From the NCBI GenBank assembly GCA_036506495.1, contig DASXRQ010000226.1, forward strand, positions 1-58,537: a stretch of DNA of 58,537 nt, written 5' to 3'. The translations under genes were made by a program, and so were the position numbers. The stretch comes from DASXRC01 sp036506495. GTDB taxonomy: Bacteria > Actinomycetota > Actinomycetes > Mycobacteriales > Micromonosporaceae. The notes beneath the pieces are model-generated. The model worked only from the letters and a program-made list of their open reading frames with translations. It was not told where the DNA came from and did not search any database. Positions 8,115 to 16,800 of the stretch are shown here, piece after piece. The stretch's first letter is position 1. Each line of letters starts with the position of its first letter.

Positions 8115-8840
8115 TCAGGCGGTTGCGGCCGCGCGTGCCGGTGGTGCCAGGGCCACGCGGTCGGCCGTCCAGGCGATGCCCATGCCCGCGGCGAGCAACA
8201 GCAGTGCGCCCACCGTCTGAAGTGGACCAAACGAGGCCGCGCCGGCAAGGAGGAGCGGGCCCGCGAGCATCAGCAGTACGCCATCGACGCGGTTGAACAG
8301 CCCGGAGCGGGCCACCGCGCAGCCGAGCAGCAGCCAGCCGAGGCCGACGAGTGCCAGTGCCGTCCACTGCAGGAGGCGCACCGACGAGCCGATCGTGGGT
8401 GAGTCGGCGGACACGCCGGCGATTGGCAGCAGCACGGCGGCTCCCGCGAGGACCGAGGCAAGGCCGGCGAACGCGTACCTGTGGCCACGGACGGGCGCGA
8501 GGAGCGCCACCAGCGCGACCGCCGCGACGAGCCCGAGCCAACCCGAGATGATCCCGATGACCACGTCGACCGCGTCGTCGGCCCGCAGGTACGTCGGCCC
8601 GGCGGCATCGGAGCCGAGCGTCGCGGCGCCGTACACCGCGGCGTACGCGGGCAGCGCCCAGACCGCGAGGCGGGCGACGCGACGTGCCGACGGGACCCAG
8701 GCCGCGACGCTCGCCGGGCCGGCCGGGCCATCGGCCGGCGTCGGACCGTCGACAACCGCGAGGCCGTCGTCCAGCGTGCCGCGCCGGACGTGGGCGGGGC
8801 GCGCCGCACCGGATCCGGGATTTCTCGCCGCGTACGACAT
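8115..8840 (-). CDS. Hypothetical multi-pass membrane protein
   Basis: 241 residues, not assigned to a family. A hydrophilic N-terminus of about 50 residues precedes roughly six hydrophobic segments (for example VARLAVWALPAYAAVYGAA, VVIGIISGWLGLVAAVALVA, ALALVGLGWLLLGCAV and LQTVGALLLLAAGMGIAW). No catalytic motif is evident; the tandem hydrophobic hairpins suggest a small integral membrane protein rather than a transporter of known class. It lies downstream of the NfeD-slipin pair on the same strand, separated by a hairpin. Confidence 0.65.
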   Translation of the reverse strand: MSYAARNPGSGAARPAHVRRGTLDDGLAVVDGPTPADGPAGPASVAAWVPSARRVARLAVWALPAYAAVYGAATLGSDAAGPTYLRADDAVDVVIGIISGWLGLVAAVALVALLAPVRGHRYAFAGLASVLAGAAVLLPIAGVSADSPTIGSSVRLLQWTALALVGLGWLLLGCAVARSGLFNRVDGVLLMLAGPLLLAGAASFGPLQTVGALLLLAAGMGIAWTADRVALAPPARAAATA

Positions 8841-8889
8841 GCCGGCCGCCTTCCACGCCGAGCGGGGCGCGGTGCGGCCCCGACACCTG

Positions 8890-8906
8890 GGTCACCGGCG
8901 GTGACC
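8890..8906 (-). terminator. Short perfect hairpin downstream of the slipin gene
   Basis: GGTCACC-GGC-GGTGACC forms a perfect 7-bp stem with a 3-nt loop between the stop of the slipin gene and the start of the next gene on the same strand. No U-tract follows, as is usual in GC-rich actinomycetes. It may terminate the nfeD-slipin transcript or be a dyad operator for the membrane-protein gene. Confidence 0.4.
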
Positions 8907-8967
8907 AGACACAGATGGTGGCAGGCGCCGGGAGCGGTCGCGGTCCGTTTCGTGGAATTTACACCGG

Positions 8968-10092
8968 TTAGGCGCGCTCCCGCTCGCGGTCGGGCGACGC
9001 CTGGTCGAGTACGCTCGACGCCGGCACGGGCTCGCCCGCGGGCAGCCCGGGCGGCCCGCCGGAGACCTGGGCCTCCGCCTTGGCGACCTGCTCCTGGACC
9101 TCGCGCGCCGCCTCGGCGGCGGCCTTGGCGACCTCGGCCGCCTCCGCCTCCACCTCGGGCACGACGCTGTCGCGATCGGCGGCCGGGCGCTCCGTCGCCG
9201 GCTCGCCGGTGAGCGAGCCGCCGAGTGCCCCGCCGATGCCCTCCAGCAGCTTGGTCAGCTCGACCGGGACGATCCACACCTTGTTGGCCGCACCGGCCGC
9301 GATCTGCGGCAGCGACTGCAGGTACTGGTACGCCATCACCTTCGAGTCGGGGTTGGCGGTGTGGATCGCGTCAAAGACCGTACGGATCGCCTTCGCCTGC
9401 CCCTCGGCCTGCAGGATCCGCGCCTGCCGCTCACCGTCGGCGCGCAGCACCGCCCCCTGCTTGTCGCCCTCCGCGGTGAGGATCTGCGACTGCTTGACGC
9501 CCTCCGCGTTGAGGATCGCCGCGCGGCGGTCCCGCTCGGCCCGCATCTGCTTCTCCATGGAGTCGCGGATGCTCGGCGGCGGCTCGATCGCCTTGATCTC
9601 GACACGGGTCACCTTCACGCCCCACCGGCCGGTCGTCTCGTCGAGCACCAGGGACAGGTGACGGTTGATCTCCTCGCGGCTTGTCAGGGTCTTCTCGAGG
9701 TCGAGCGAGCCGATGACGTTCCGCAGCGTGGTGACCGTCAGCTGCTCGATGCCCTGCAGGAAGTTGGCGATCTCGTAGGTGGCCTTCACCGGATCAACGA
9801 CCTTGAAGTACAGCACGGTGTCGATGGACACGACCAGGTTGTCGGACGTGATCACCGGCTGCGGTGGGAAGCTGACCACCTGCTCGCGCAGGTCCACCTT
9901 GGTACGCACGGCCTCGACGAACGGAACGAGCAGGTTCAGGCCGGGCTTGAGGGTGCGCTGGTATCGACCGAGCCGCTCCACGACGTCGTTCCGCTGCTGC
10001 GGCACGATGCGCACCGAACGAAACAGAGTGATCATCAGCGTCAGGACGAGCGCCAAGACCACGACTAGAACGACTACGTCACCTGGGCTCAC
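8968..10092 (-). CDS. SPFH/Band-7 (slipin, stomatin-like) membrane protein
   Basis: 374-residue membrane-anchored scaffold protein. One N-terminal transmembrane helix (VVVLVVVLALVLTLMITLF) is followed by the Band-7 domain (QQRNDVVERLGRYQRTLKPGLN, then VTRVEIKAIEPPPSIRDSMEKQMRAERDRR) and a C-terminal Ala/Glu-rich coiled region. SPFH proteins oligomerise in lipid microdomains and influence membrane protein quality control. The GTG start follows the NfeD stop by three bases, the standard NfeD/slipin two-gene unit. The C-terminal tail is longer and more charged than in many slipins. Confidence 0.92.
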   Translation of the reverse strand: MSPGDVVVLVVVLALVLTLMITLFRSVRIVPQQRNDVVERLGRYQRTLKPGLNLLVPFVEAVRTKVDLREQVVSFPPQPVITSDNLVVSIDTVLYFKVVDPVKATYEIANFLQGIEQLTVTTLRNVIGSLDLEKTLTSREEINRHLSLVLDETTGRWGVKVTRVEIKAIEPPPSIRDSMEKQMRAERDRRAAILNAEGVKQSQILTAEGDKQGAVLRADGERQARILQAEGQAKAIRTVFDAIHTANPDSKVMAYQYLQSLPQIAAGAANKVWIVPVELTKLLEGIGGALGGSLTGEPATERPAADRDSVVPEVEAEAAEVAKAAAEAAREVQEQVAKAEAQVSGGPPGLPAGEPVPASSVLDQASPDRERERA

Positions 10093-10095
10093 GGA

Positions 10096-10566
10096 TTATT
10101 CGCCTCCACTGGCAGGAATATTGGGATTGGTCAACTCGTCACGCCAGACCATTGCGGTGGCGCCCTTGACCTCTATCACCCGAACCCGTTGTCCGGGTTC
10201 GATTGTCTGCGTGGCGTCATAGGACCGGGCGGTCCACATCTCACCTTCGATCTTGACCAGACCGTGGTCGGCGTCGACCTGCTCCAGCACGAGCCCGGAC
10301 GAACCTTCGATGGCCTCGAGCCCGAGGGGCGAGCCCTCGGGCGAGGAACGGAGGGCATGGCGTCGGATGACCGGCCGCACGGCGATCAGCGACAACGCGG
10401 ACACGACCGCGAACGCGACCACCTGAACTGGCACGGACGCCCCGATGGCGGCAGCGAGCGCCGCGGCGAGCGCGCCGGCACCGAGCATGATCAAGACGAA
10501 CGTACCCGTGAAGATCTCCGCGACCACGAGCGCCACCGCGAGCACGATCCATATAACGGCGTCCAC
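10096..10566 (-). CDS. NfeD family membrane protein
   Basis: 156-residue partner of the adjacent slipin. Hydrophobic segments at residues 4-25, 28-45 and about 48-66 precede a C-terminal OB-fold (GSSGLVLEQVDADHGLVKIEGEMWTA, then the VRVIEVKG strand). NfeD-type OB domains are thought to dock to SPFH oligomers. GTG is the start: CACGAT lies 6 nt upstream on the coding strand, indicating a leaderless transcript. A GATCGT-GGC-ACGATC palindrome overlaps this -10 (10572-10586) and might be an operator. Confidence 0.9.
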   Translation of the reverse strand: MDAVIWIVLAVALVVAEIFTGTFVLIMLGAGALAAALAAAIGASVPVQVVAFAVVSALSLIAVRPVIRRHALRSSPEGSPLGLEAIEGSSGLVLEQVDADHGLVKIEGEMWTARSYDATQTIEPGQRVRVIEVKGATAMVWRDELTNPNIPASGGE

Positions 10567-10707
10567 ACCACGATCGTGGCACGATCACGCACACCGCCGC
10601 GACCGACGAAATCGGGCATTCCGCTGTTAAGTCGTCGCGGGAGCCACCGTGACCGGTTAGCGTGCCCCGGTCCACCCGCCACGACGGAGACCCGAAGGAG
10701 ACCGGAC

Positions 10708-12024
10708 GTGTCCCTGCTCCCCCAGACCGGCCGTCGGATCGACGAGATCGTCGCCGCTACCCAGGCCGCCGGGCGTGCGCCCTCGTTGGTCGCCGCCGTC
10801 GTACGTGACGGCGCGCTGGCGCACCTCGCCGGGGCGGGCGACCCACCCGCCGCCGACGCCGACACCCAGTACCGCATCGGCTCGATCTCCAAGACGATGA
10901 CCGCGGCGCTCGTGACGCAGCTGCGCGACGAGGGCCGGCTCGCCCTGGACGACCCGCTCGAGCGGCACCTTCCGGGTACGCCGGCGGGCGGCCTGACGCT
11001 GCGCCAGCTGCTCAGCCACGTCGCCGGCCTGCAGCGCGAGCCGGACGGCGAGTGGTGGGAGCGGTCGGCCGGCGCCGACGTCGCGACGTTCCTCGCCGCG
11101 CTCGCGCCGAACCAGCTCGTGCATCCGCAGGGCCGGGTCTACCACTACTCCAACCTGGCGTACGGGCTGCTCGGCGCCGTGCTGCAACGCCTCACCGGTG
11201 ACAGCTGGCCGACCCTGCTCGGCACGCGGCTGCTCGAACCGCTCGGAATGCGCCGGACGACGTACCAGCCGGCGGGGCCGTTCGCCCGCGGCTACGTGGT
11301 TCACCCCTGGCACGGAACCCTGCGGGAGGAGCCGCGCCACGACGCACGGGCGATGGCGCCGGCCGGGCAGCTGTGGTCGACCGTGGCGGACCTGGCCGCC
11401 TGGGCCGCGTTCCTGGCCGATCCGACGCCGGCCGTGCTCGCACCGGCCACCGTCACCGAGATGTGTACGCCCGCGGTCATCGCCGATCCCGAGGCGTGGA
11501 CCCGAGGTCATGGGCTCGGCGTGCAGCTGTGGCGGCGCGGCGAGCGGGTGTACGCCGGCCACACCGGCTCGATGCCTGGGTATCTCGCCGTGCTGATGAC
11601 CCACCGGCCGAGCCGCACGGGCGTCGTGGCGTTCGCCAACGCGTACAACCTGCGCGAGCTGTCGATCGCGGAGCTCGGGCTGACGCTGCTGACCGCGGTC
11701 CTCGACAGCGAGCCGGCCCCGACGCCGACGCCGTGGCGCGCCGGGCCCCCGCCGCCACCGGAGGTCGCACCCCTGTGCGGGCGGTGGTGGTGGATGGGCC
11801 TCGAGATGGAGGCGTCCTGGGACGCCGAAGCCACCAGCCTCGTGCTCTCGTCGGTCGGTAGCCAGGACACCGACAGCTGGTTGTTCACGCGGGAGAGCTC
11901 CGACCGCTGGCGATGCCACACCGGCTTCAACGACGGCGAAACGATGACGGTACAGCGCGATGCGGCCGGCACCCCGGTGGCGCTGGACATCGCGACGTTC
12001 GTGTTCCGCCGGGATCCCGACTGA
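10708..12024 (+). CDS. Serine hydrolase, beta-lactamase/D-Ala-D-Ala carboxypeptidase fold
   Basis: 438-residue penicillin-binding-fold hydrolase (beta-lactamase-related, class C/esterase type). Catalytic motifs: S-x-x-K in GSISKTM near residue 58, Y-x-N in YHYSNLAYG, and H-x-G in YAGHTGSMPGY in place of KTG. No signal peptide is visible, so it is probably cytoplasmic. A GAAGGAG Shine-Dalgarno 7 nt before the GTG fixes the start; a TAGCGT -10 candidate lies near 10659. The last 90 residues form a lipocalin-like domain often seen C-terminal in this family. Substrate unknown (ester, peptide or lactam). Confidence 0.85.
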   Translation: MSLLPQTGRRIDEIVAATQAAGRAPSLVAAVVRDGALAHLAGAGDPPAADADTQYRIGSISKTMTAALVTQLRDEGRLALDDPLERHLPGTPAGGLTLRQLLSHVAGLQREPDGEWWERSAGADVATFLAALAPNQLVHPQGRVYHYSNLAYGLLGAVLQRLTGDSWPTLLGTRLLEPLGMRRTTYQPAGPFARGYVVHPWHGTLREEPRHDARAMAPAGQLWSTVADLAAWAAFLADPTPAVLAPATVTEMCTPAVIADPEAWTRGHGLGVQLWRRGERVYAGHTGSMPGYLAVLMTHRPSRTGVVAFANAYNLRELSIAELGLTLLTAVLDSEPAPTPTPWRAGPPPPPEVAPLCGRWWWMGLEMEASWDAEATSLVLSSVGSQDTDSWLFTRESSDRWRCHTGFNDGETMTVQRDAAGTPVALDIATFVFRRDPD

Positions 12025-12092
12025 CAGCGGCGGCACCCGCCGATCGGGGCGCCGCGATGCGCGGGCCCGAGACAGGCTCGCGGGGCAGCACG

Positions 12093-12105
12093 TACGCTTG
12101 CGTGC
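12093..12105 (+). promoter_or_regulatory. Leaderless promoter of the 12106 gene
   Basis: GAGACA (12069-12074), an 18-bp spacer and TACGCT (12093-12098) lie in front of the ATG at 12106, leaving only 7 nt between the -10 and the start codon. No Shine-Dalgarno is present. Confidence 0.5.
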
Positions 12106-12909
12106 ATGTCCCCAGCAGCGGGCGCGAGTACGCTGGCGACGCGCCGGTCACCCCGGTTTGTGGCCTGGGTGCGCGCATGGCGCGCGGGTCTGGTGCCGTA
12201 CGACGAGATCGCCGACCAGATCGCCGCCGACGAGGAGCACCTGGCCGCCGACCTCCCCGGCACCTGGTCGGAGGTGTCGCTGCGGGAGGCTCTGCCGACG
12301 TTCGCGCGCACCCACCCGGACCAGATCCGGCTGGTGCTGCCGGCGCCCGGTGATCCGCGCGGCCTGCCCGGCCCCGGCCCGTTCGCCGGTGCGGCGCTCG
12401 TCGCCGGCGAGGCGGTCGTCGCCGGGGCGCTCGGCCTGGTGCCCGAGCAGCGCCAGCACACCTCCGGCTCGGGGATGACGTTCTCGACGGTGCTCTGGCG
12501 GGCGTACGCCTTGCCGGAGGTCGATCCGGCGCGCGGCGCCGCCGGATTCGGCGAACCCGGCGCCGCGGAGGCCGAGGCCGATCTGTCCACGGCCCTGTCC
12601 GAGGCCACCGCGCAGCTGACCCGGCTGGACATCGCCCAGTGGCGGCCCGAGCTCGCCGGCGCTCTCGCCGCCGTCCGGCGACCCGACGGCACAGACCTGC
12701 CCCCGGGCTTCGCGCCGCGGGCCCGCCGGCTGTACGCACGCGCCGCAGTCCTCGACCGGGTGCTCGCGCTCGCCGAGCACGCCGCGCCGGGTGGCGCGGT
12801 CAACGGGTACGAGGCACAACAGCGGGACGCGGCGCTGCGGCCGCTGACCACGGCCTGCCGGCGTGCGCTGGTCGCCGCCTGCAATGCCCCGCTGTCCATC
12901 GACGACTGA
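12106..12909 (+). CDS. Conserved actinobacterial hypothetical protein
   Basis: 267 residues, no recognised domain. The N-terminal segment FVAWVRAWRAGLVPYDEIADQI and central PGPGPFAGAALVAGEAVV are the most structured parts; the remainder is Ala-rich helix with acidic patches. It is predicted soluble. A leaderless promoter precedes the ATG. It ends two bases before the convergent HAD gene stop, leaving no room for a terminator. I do not assign a function. Confidence 0.65.
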   Translation: MSPAAGASTLATRRSPRFVAWVRAWRAGLVPYDEIADQIAADEEHLAADLPGTWSEVSLREALPTFARTHPDQIRLVLPAPGDPRGLPGPGPFAGAALVAGEAVVAGALGLVPEQRQHTSGSGMTFSTVLWRAYALPEVDPARGAAGFGEPGAAEAEADLSTALSEATAQLTRLDIAQWRPELAGALAAVRRPDGTDLPPGFAPRARRLYARAAVLDRVLALAEHAAPGGAVNGYEAQQRDAALRPLTTACRRALVAACNAPLSIDD

Positions 12910-12911
12910 CG

Positions 12912-13691
12912 TCAGACCTCGTCGATCAGATCCGCCACCGAGTCCATTACGCGGGACGGCCGGTACGGGTAACGGTCCACATCGGACCGCGTGCTGATCC
13001 CGGTGAGCACGAGGATCGTCTCCAGCCCGGCCTCCAGACCGCACAGCACGTCGGTGTCCATCCGGTCGCCGATCATCGCGGTGCTCTCCGAGTGCGCCGC
13101 GATCGTGTTCAGGGCGGACCGCATCATCATCGGGTTGGGCTTGCCCACGAAGTACGGCTCGACGCCGGTCGCCTTGGAGATCATCGCCGCCACCGAGCCG
13201 GCCGCGGGCAACGCTCCCTCGCTGGACGGCCCGGTCGCGTCCGGGTTCGTGCAGATGAACCGGGCGCCCGCGTTGATGAAGCGGATCGCGTGGGTGATCG
13301 CGGAGAAGCTGTAGGTCCGGGTCTCCCCCAGCACCACGTAGTCCGGTTCAAAGTCGGCCAGCACGTAGCCGACCGCATGCAGCGCCGTCGTCAGCCCGGC
13401 CTCGCCGATCACGTACGCCGTGCCGCCGGGCCGCTGGTCGGACAGGAACTGCGCGGTGGCCAGCGCCGAGGTCCAGATCGCCGACTCCGGAACGTCGAAT
13501 CCCATCCGGGTGAGGCGGGCGTGCAGGTCGCGCGGCGTGTACATGGAGTTGTTGGTCAGCACGAGGAAGGGTTTTCCCGAGGTACGCAACCGGTTGAGGA
13601 ACTCGGGTGCGCCGGGAATCGGCTGGCCCTCGTGGACCAGCACACCGTCCATATCGGTCAGCCAGCACTCGATGGGCTTGCGCTCGGACAT
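12912..13691 (-). CDS. HAD-IIA family hydrolase (NagD-like phosphatase)
   Basis: 259-residue HAD phosphatase of the NagD/PGP type. Motif I is WLTDMDGVLV (nucleophile Asp plus acid/base Asp), motif II is LVLTNNS, motif III Lys is in FVGKPNP and motif IV is MIGDRMDTDV. The C2 cap lies between motifs II and III. Substrates in this group are small phosphates such as UMP, phosphoglycolate or p-nitrophenyl phosphate. A GGGGGG Shine-Dalgarno precedes the ATG. It follows hemH by 20 bp and is probably the last gene of the fabG-fabI-hemH unit. Confidence 0.88.
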   Translation of the reverse strand: MSERKPIECWLTDMDGVLVHEGQPIPGAPEFLNRLRTSGKPFLVLTNNSMYTPRDLHARLTRMGFDVPESAIWTSALATAQFLSDQRPGGTAYVIGEAGLTTALHAVGYVLADFEPDYVVLGETRTYSFSAITHAIRFINAGARFICTNPDATGPSSEGALPAAGSVAAMISKATGVEPYFVGKPNPMMMRSALNTIAAHSESTAMIGDRMDTDVLCGLEAGLETILVLTGISTRSDVDRYPYRPSRVMDSVADLIDEV

Positions 13692-13711
13692 CGTCCCCCC
13701 AGGGTAGCGAC

Positions 13712-14731
13712 CTATGGACGCCGCGCCGGCGCGCAACAGTGGCCCGGGCAGGTATCCCAGACCGGCAGCGTACCGAGCCGGCGGCGCGGTACGCCCTCGG
13801 TCCGCTCGGCGACCAGCTCGCGGACCATCGCCACGAACCGCGGGTCCCCGCCCGGCGTGGCCGCCCGGGCGAAGCCGAGGCCCAGCCTCTTCGCCGTCGC
13901 CGCCGCCTCGGTGTCGAGGTCCCATACCACCTCCAGGTGGTCGGAGACGAACCCGATCGGACCGACGGCGACGTCCGTCGTGCCGGCGTCCGCCAGCGCG
14001 GCCAGGTGGTCGTTGATGTCCGGCTCCAGCCACGGCACGTACGCCGGACCCGAGCGACTCTGCCAGACCAGGTCCCATGGCAGATCCGGCGCCGCCGCGC
14101 CGGCGACGAGCCCGGCGGTCTCCCGCAGCTGGGCCGTATACCGGCCGCCGTCCGGGCCGGCGGTTTCGGCCATCGACACCGGGATCGAGTGCGCGGTGAA
14201 GACCACGCGGGTCGTCGACCTGCGATTGGAGTCCAGTGTGGACAGCGCGACGCGCAGGGCGTCCGCGTGCGCGGCGACGAAGCCCGGGTGGTCGTGGAAG
14301 TGGCGCAGCTTGTCGATGACCGGCGCTTCTGTTCCGACCGCCGCCCGGGCCGCCGCGATGTCCTCCAGGTACTGCCGGCACGACGAGTAGCCGCCGTACG
14401 CGCTAGTGACGAACGCGAGCGCGCGGCGTACGCCGTCGTCGCGCATGGCCGCCACCGTGTCGGCGAGCATCGGGTGCCAGTTCCGGTTGCCCCAATACAC
14501 CGGCAGGTCGACGCCGTACGCGGCGAGGTCGGCGCGGACCGCGGCCAGTAGCGCGCGGGTCTGCTCGTTGATCGGTGACACCCCGCCGAAGTGCAGGTAG
14601 TGCTCGGCCACCTCGGCCAGTCGATCCGGAGGCACGTTGCGCCCGCGCGTGACGTTCTGCAGGAACGGCAGCACGTCGTCCGGGTGTTCGGGCCCGCCGA
14701 ACGACACCAGCACCAGCGCGTCGTACGTCAC
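13712..14731 (-). CDS. hemH: Ferrochelatase (coproporphyrin type)
   Basis: 339 residues. Inserts Fe2+ into the porphyrin; in actinobacteria this is normally coproporphyrin III (the CpfC route). Motifs seen: LVSFGGPEHPDDVLPFL at the N-terminus, the catalytic His in VVFTAHSIPVSM, and GFVSDHLEVVWDLD near the metal site. A Cys in YSSCRQYLED and three in the C-terminal WDTCPGHCC match the [2Fe-2S] ligands known from actinobacterial ferrochelatases. CAGTAT lies 7 nt upstream of the GTG start, suggesting a leaderless internal promoter in addition to read-through from fabI. The position after fabG-fabI matches mycobacteria. Confidence 0.95.
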   Translation of the reverse strand: MTYDALVLVSFGGPEHPDDVLPFLQNVTRGRNVPPDRLAEVAEHYLHFGGVSPINEQTRALLAAVRADLAAYGVDLPVYWGNRNWHPMLADTVAAMRDDGVRRALAFVTSAYGGYSSCRQYLEDIAAARAAVGTEAPVIDKLRHFHDHPGFVAAHADALRVALSTLDSNRRSTTRVVFTAHSIPVSMAETAGPDGGRYTAQLRETAGLVAGAAAPDLPWDLVWQSRSGPAYVPWLEPDINDHLAALADAGTTDVAVGPIGFVSDHLEVVWDLDTEAAATAKRLGLGFARAATPGGDPRFVAMVRELVAERTEGVPRRRLGTLPVWDTCPGHCCAPARRP

Positions 14732-14751
14732 GCGGGTAATACTGCCGGCCG

Positions 14752-15519
14752 TCAGGCGCCGATCGCGTGGTACCCCCCGTCGACGTGGACGATCTCACCG
14801 GTCGTCGCCGGGAACCAGTCGGAGAGCAGGGCCAGGCACGCCCGCGCGGCGGGTTCCTGGTCGGTGAGGTTCCATCCCAGCGGCGCCCGTTTGACCCACT
14901 CGTCCTCGAACGCCTCGAATCCGGGGATGGACCTGGCGGCCATCGTGCGCAACGGGCCGGCCGAGACGAGGTTGCTGCGGATCCCTTTCGGGCCGAGGTA
15001 GCGGGCGAGGTACCGGGAGGTCGACTCGAGGCCGGCCTTGGCCACGCCCATCCAGTCATACACCGGCCAGGCCACCGTGGCGTCGAACGTCAGGCCGACG
15101 ATCGCCCCGCCCGGCCCCATCAGCGGCAGTGCGGCCATCGCGAGCGACTTGTAGGAGTACGTCGAGACGTGCACGGCGGTGGCGACGTCCTGCCACGGCG
15201 TGTCGAGGAACCCGCCGCCCAACGCGGTCGGCGGCGCGAAGCCGATCGAGTGGACCACACCGTCCAGGCCGTCCACGTGTTCGCGGACCCGGTCCGCGAG
15301 GCCGGTGAGATGCTCGTCGTTTGTCACGTCCAGCTCGATCACCGGAGCCTCGGCCGGCAGCCGCTTGGCTATCCGTTCGACCAGGGAGAGCCGCCCGAAG
15401 CCGGTCAACACCACCGTCGCGCCGTTCTCCTGGGCGAGCTTCGCGACCGAGAACGCGATCGACTGGTCGGTGATGACGCCGGTGACGAGCAGCCGTTTGC
15501 CGGCCAGGAACCCTGCCAC
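14752..15519 (-). CDS. fabI: Enoyl-[acyl-carrier-protein] reductase, InhA/FabI type
   Basis: 255-residue NADH-dependent enoyl-ACP reductase completing each fatty-acid elongation cycle. The N-terminus GKRLLVTGVITDQSIAFSVA is the divergent FabI nucleotide motif; Y-x6-K is in VYDWMGVAKAGLES and SIGFAPP follows the NAD loop. Two GTG codons compete: GAGGAG ends 8 nt before GTG 15519 but abuts GTG 15528, so I take 15519. Thirty-one bases separate it from fabG. This is the target class of isoniazid and triclosan. Confidence 0.95.
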   Translation of the reverse strand: MAGFLAGKRLLVTGVITDQSIAFSVAKLAQENGATVVLTGFGRLSLVERIAKRLPAEAPVIELDVTNDEHLTGLADRVREHVDGLDGVVHSIGFAPPTALGGGFLDTPWQDVATAVHVSTYSYKSLAMAALPLMGPGGAIVGLTFDATVAWPVYDWMGVAKAGLESTSRYLARYLGPKGIRSNLVSAGPLRTMAARSIPGFEAFEDEWVKRAPLGWNLTDQEPAARACLALLSDWFPATTGEIVHVDGGYHAIGA

Positions 15520-15550
15520 GGTGTGCACTCCTCACTCGAGGGTCGACTGC

Positions 15551-16255
15551 TCAGTGGCCCATGCCGAGGCCGCCGTCGACCGGGATGACGGCGCCGGAGA
15601 TGTACGCCGCGGCGTCGCTCGCGAGCCAGGTGACGACGCCGGCGACCTCCTCGGCGGAGCCGAATCGGCCGGCCGGGATCGCCTTCAGGTACTCCGCCTT
15701 GCGGTCCTCCGGCAGGGCGGCCGTCATGTCGGTGTCGATGAAGCCCGGCGCCACCACGTTGGCGGTCACGTTGCGGGTGCCCAGTTCGCGGGTGATCGAT
15801 CGCGCCATGCCGACCAGCCCGGCCTTGCTCGCCGCGTAGTTGACCTGTCCGGCGCCGCCGTACAGGCCGACGACGGACGATAGGAAGATCATCCGGCCGA
15901 ACCGGCCACGGACCATCTTCGTGGCCGCCCGCCGCGCGCACCGCCAGGCGCCGGTCAGGTTCGTGTCCAGGACCCGGGTGAACTGCTCCTCGGACATCCG
16001 CATGAGCAGCGTGTCGTCCGTGATGCCGGCGTTGGCCACGAGCACCTCGACCGGACCCAGCTCGGCCTCGACCTCGGTGAAGGCCGCGTCCACCGTGTCC
16101 GGGCCGGTGACGTCGCACGCCACCCCGTAGAGGCCGGCCGGGGCACCCGACCCGCGGTGGGTGATCGCCACGCGGTCGCCCTGCTTGGCGAACGCCTGCG
16201 CGATCGCCAGGCCGATACCCCGGTTGCCGCCGGTCACCAGCACGGTACGAGCCAC
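15551..16255 (-). CDS. fabG: 3-oxoacyl-[acyl-carrier-protein] reductase
   Basis: 234-residue classical SDR that reduces 3-ketoacyl-ACP with NADPH. TGGNRGIG binds cofactor, NAGITDD stabilises the central sheet, and the Ser-Tyr-Lys triad is in SSVVGLYGG and NYAASKAG. GTG 16255 is preceded by GAGGGGG; the open frame upstream is unconserved. It is the first gene of the fabG-fabI-hemH-HAD unit, equivalent to the mycobacterial mabA-inhA-hemZ operon. Confidence 0.94.
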   Translation of the reverse strand: MARTVLVTGGNRGIGLAIAQAFAKQGDRVAITHRGSGAPAGLYGVACDVTGPDTVDAAFTEVEAELGPVEVLVANAGITDDTLLMRMSEEQFTRVLDTNLTGAWRCARRAATKMVRGRFGRMIFLSSVVGLYGGAGQVNYAASKAGLVGMARSITRELGTRNVTANVVAPGFIDTDMTAALPEDRKAEYLKAIPAGRFGSAEEVAGVVTWLASDAAAYISGAVIPVDGGLGMGH

Positions 16256-16308
16256 GCGTGCCCCCTCGATCACAATTGGATGCCGCGCACGAAGACTAGG
16301 CGCTACCA

Positions 16309-16328
16309 CCGGGTAATCGCTAACCCGG
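16309..16328. promoter_or_regulatory. Dyad in the fabG/two-component divergent region
   Basis: CCGGGT-N8-ACCCGG (16309-16314 and 16323-16328) lies about 55 bp upstream of the fabG start, in the 150-bp gap to the divergent remnant at 16406. It could be an operator for fatty-acid genes; no family consensus could be matched. Confidence 0.3.
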
Positions 16329-16405
16329 GTCATACCACGGACCGACGCGAAAATCGCGCCGTGGTGGCACGACGAGGGGCACCGACCCGCCGTAGCCTGC
16401 GGGTG

Positions 16406-16800
16406 GTGACGAGCGTGCTCGGTGGTCTCCTTCGGGCGGTGGCCGGGCCCGAGCTGCCCCCGGCCAGGCCGTTCACGCTCGGTCGGCGGTGGTTGTTCGC
16501 GCTGCTCCCGACCGTCACGGTGCTCGCCGCGGTCGGACTGGTCGCCGCGGCGACCCAGTACCTGCGCGAAACCCGCGACCTGGGCTGGCTCTGGGCCTTA
16601 CCGCTGGGTGCGGCGTCCGTGATCCCGGCCGCCCTCGCCTGGCGCTGGCCGCTGTGGGCCTGGCGGCTCGCGTACCTCGCCCTGTTCGCCGGCGTCGCCG
16701 GTCGGCTGGCGACCGAAGCCTGGCCGTGGAATCCCGTGCAGATTCTCGCCACGCTGATCGTGCTGTTCGCCGTCGCGCTCGGCTGGTCGGCGGGAAGGTC
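16406..16800 (+). pseudogene. Histidine-kinase N-terminal membrane fragment (3' part deleted)
   Basis: The N-terminal 130 residues of a NarL-type sensor kinase: a short cytoplasmic start then about four hydrophobic segments (LFALLPTVTVLAAVGLVAA, WLWALPLGAASVIPAALAW, AWRLAYLALFAGVAGRL, ILATLIVLFAVALGW). The dimerisation, His and ATPase domains are absent and the frame runs out at 16819 in foreign sequence. A TAGCCT -10 sits 7 nt before the GTG. The sequence then continues, in another frame, as the end of a response regulator, so a deletion has joined the two genes of one operon. Confidence 0.75.

Noticed and set aside
10189..10707. 173-residue N-terminal extension of the serine hydrolase
   Set aside because: It is antisense to nfeD, and a good Shine-Dalgarno plus conservation start at GTG 10708.
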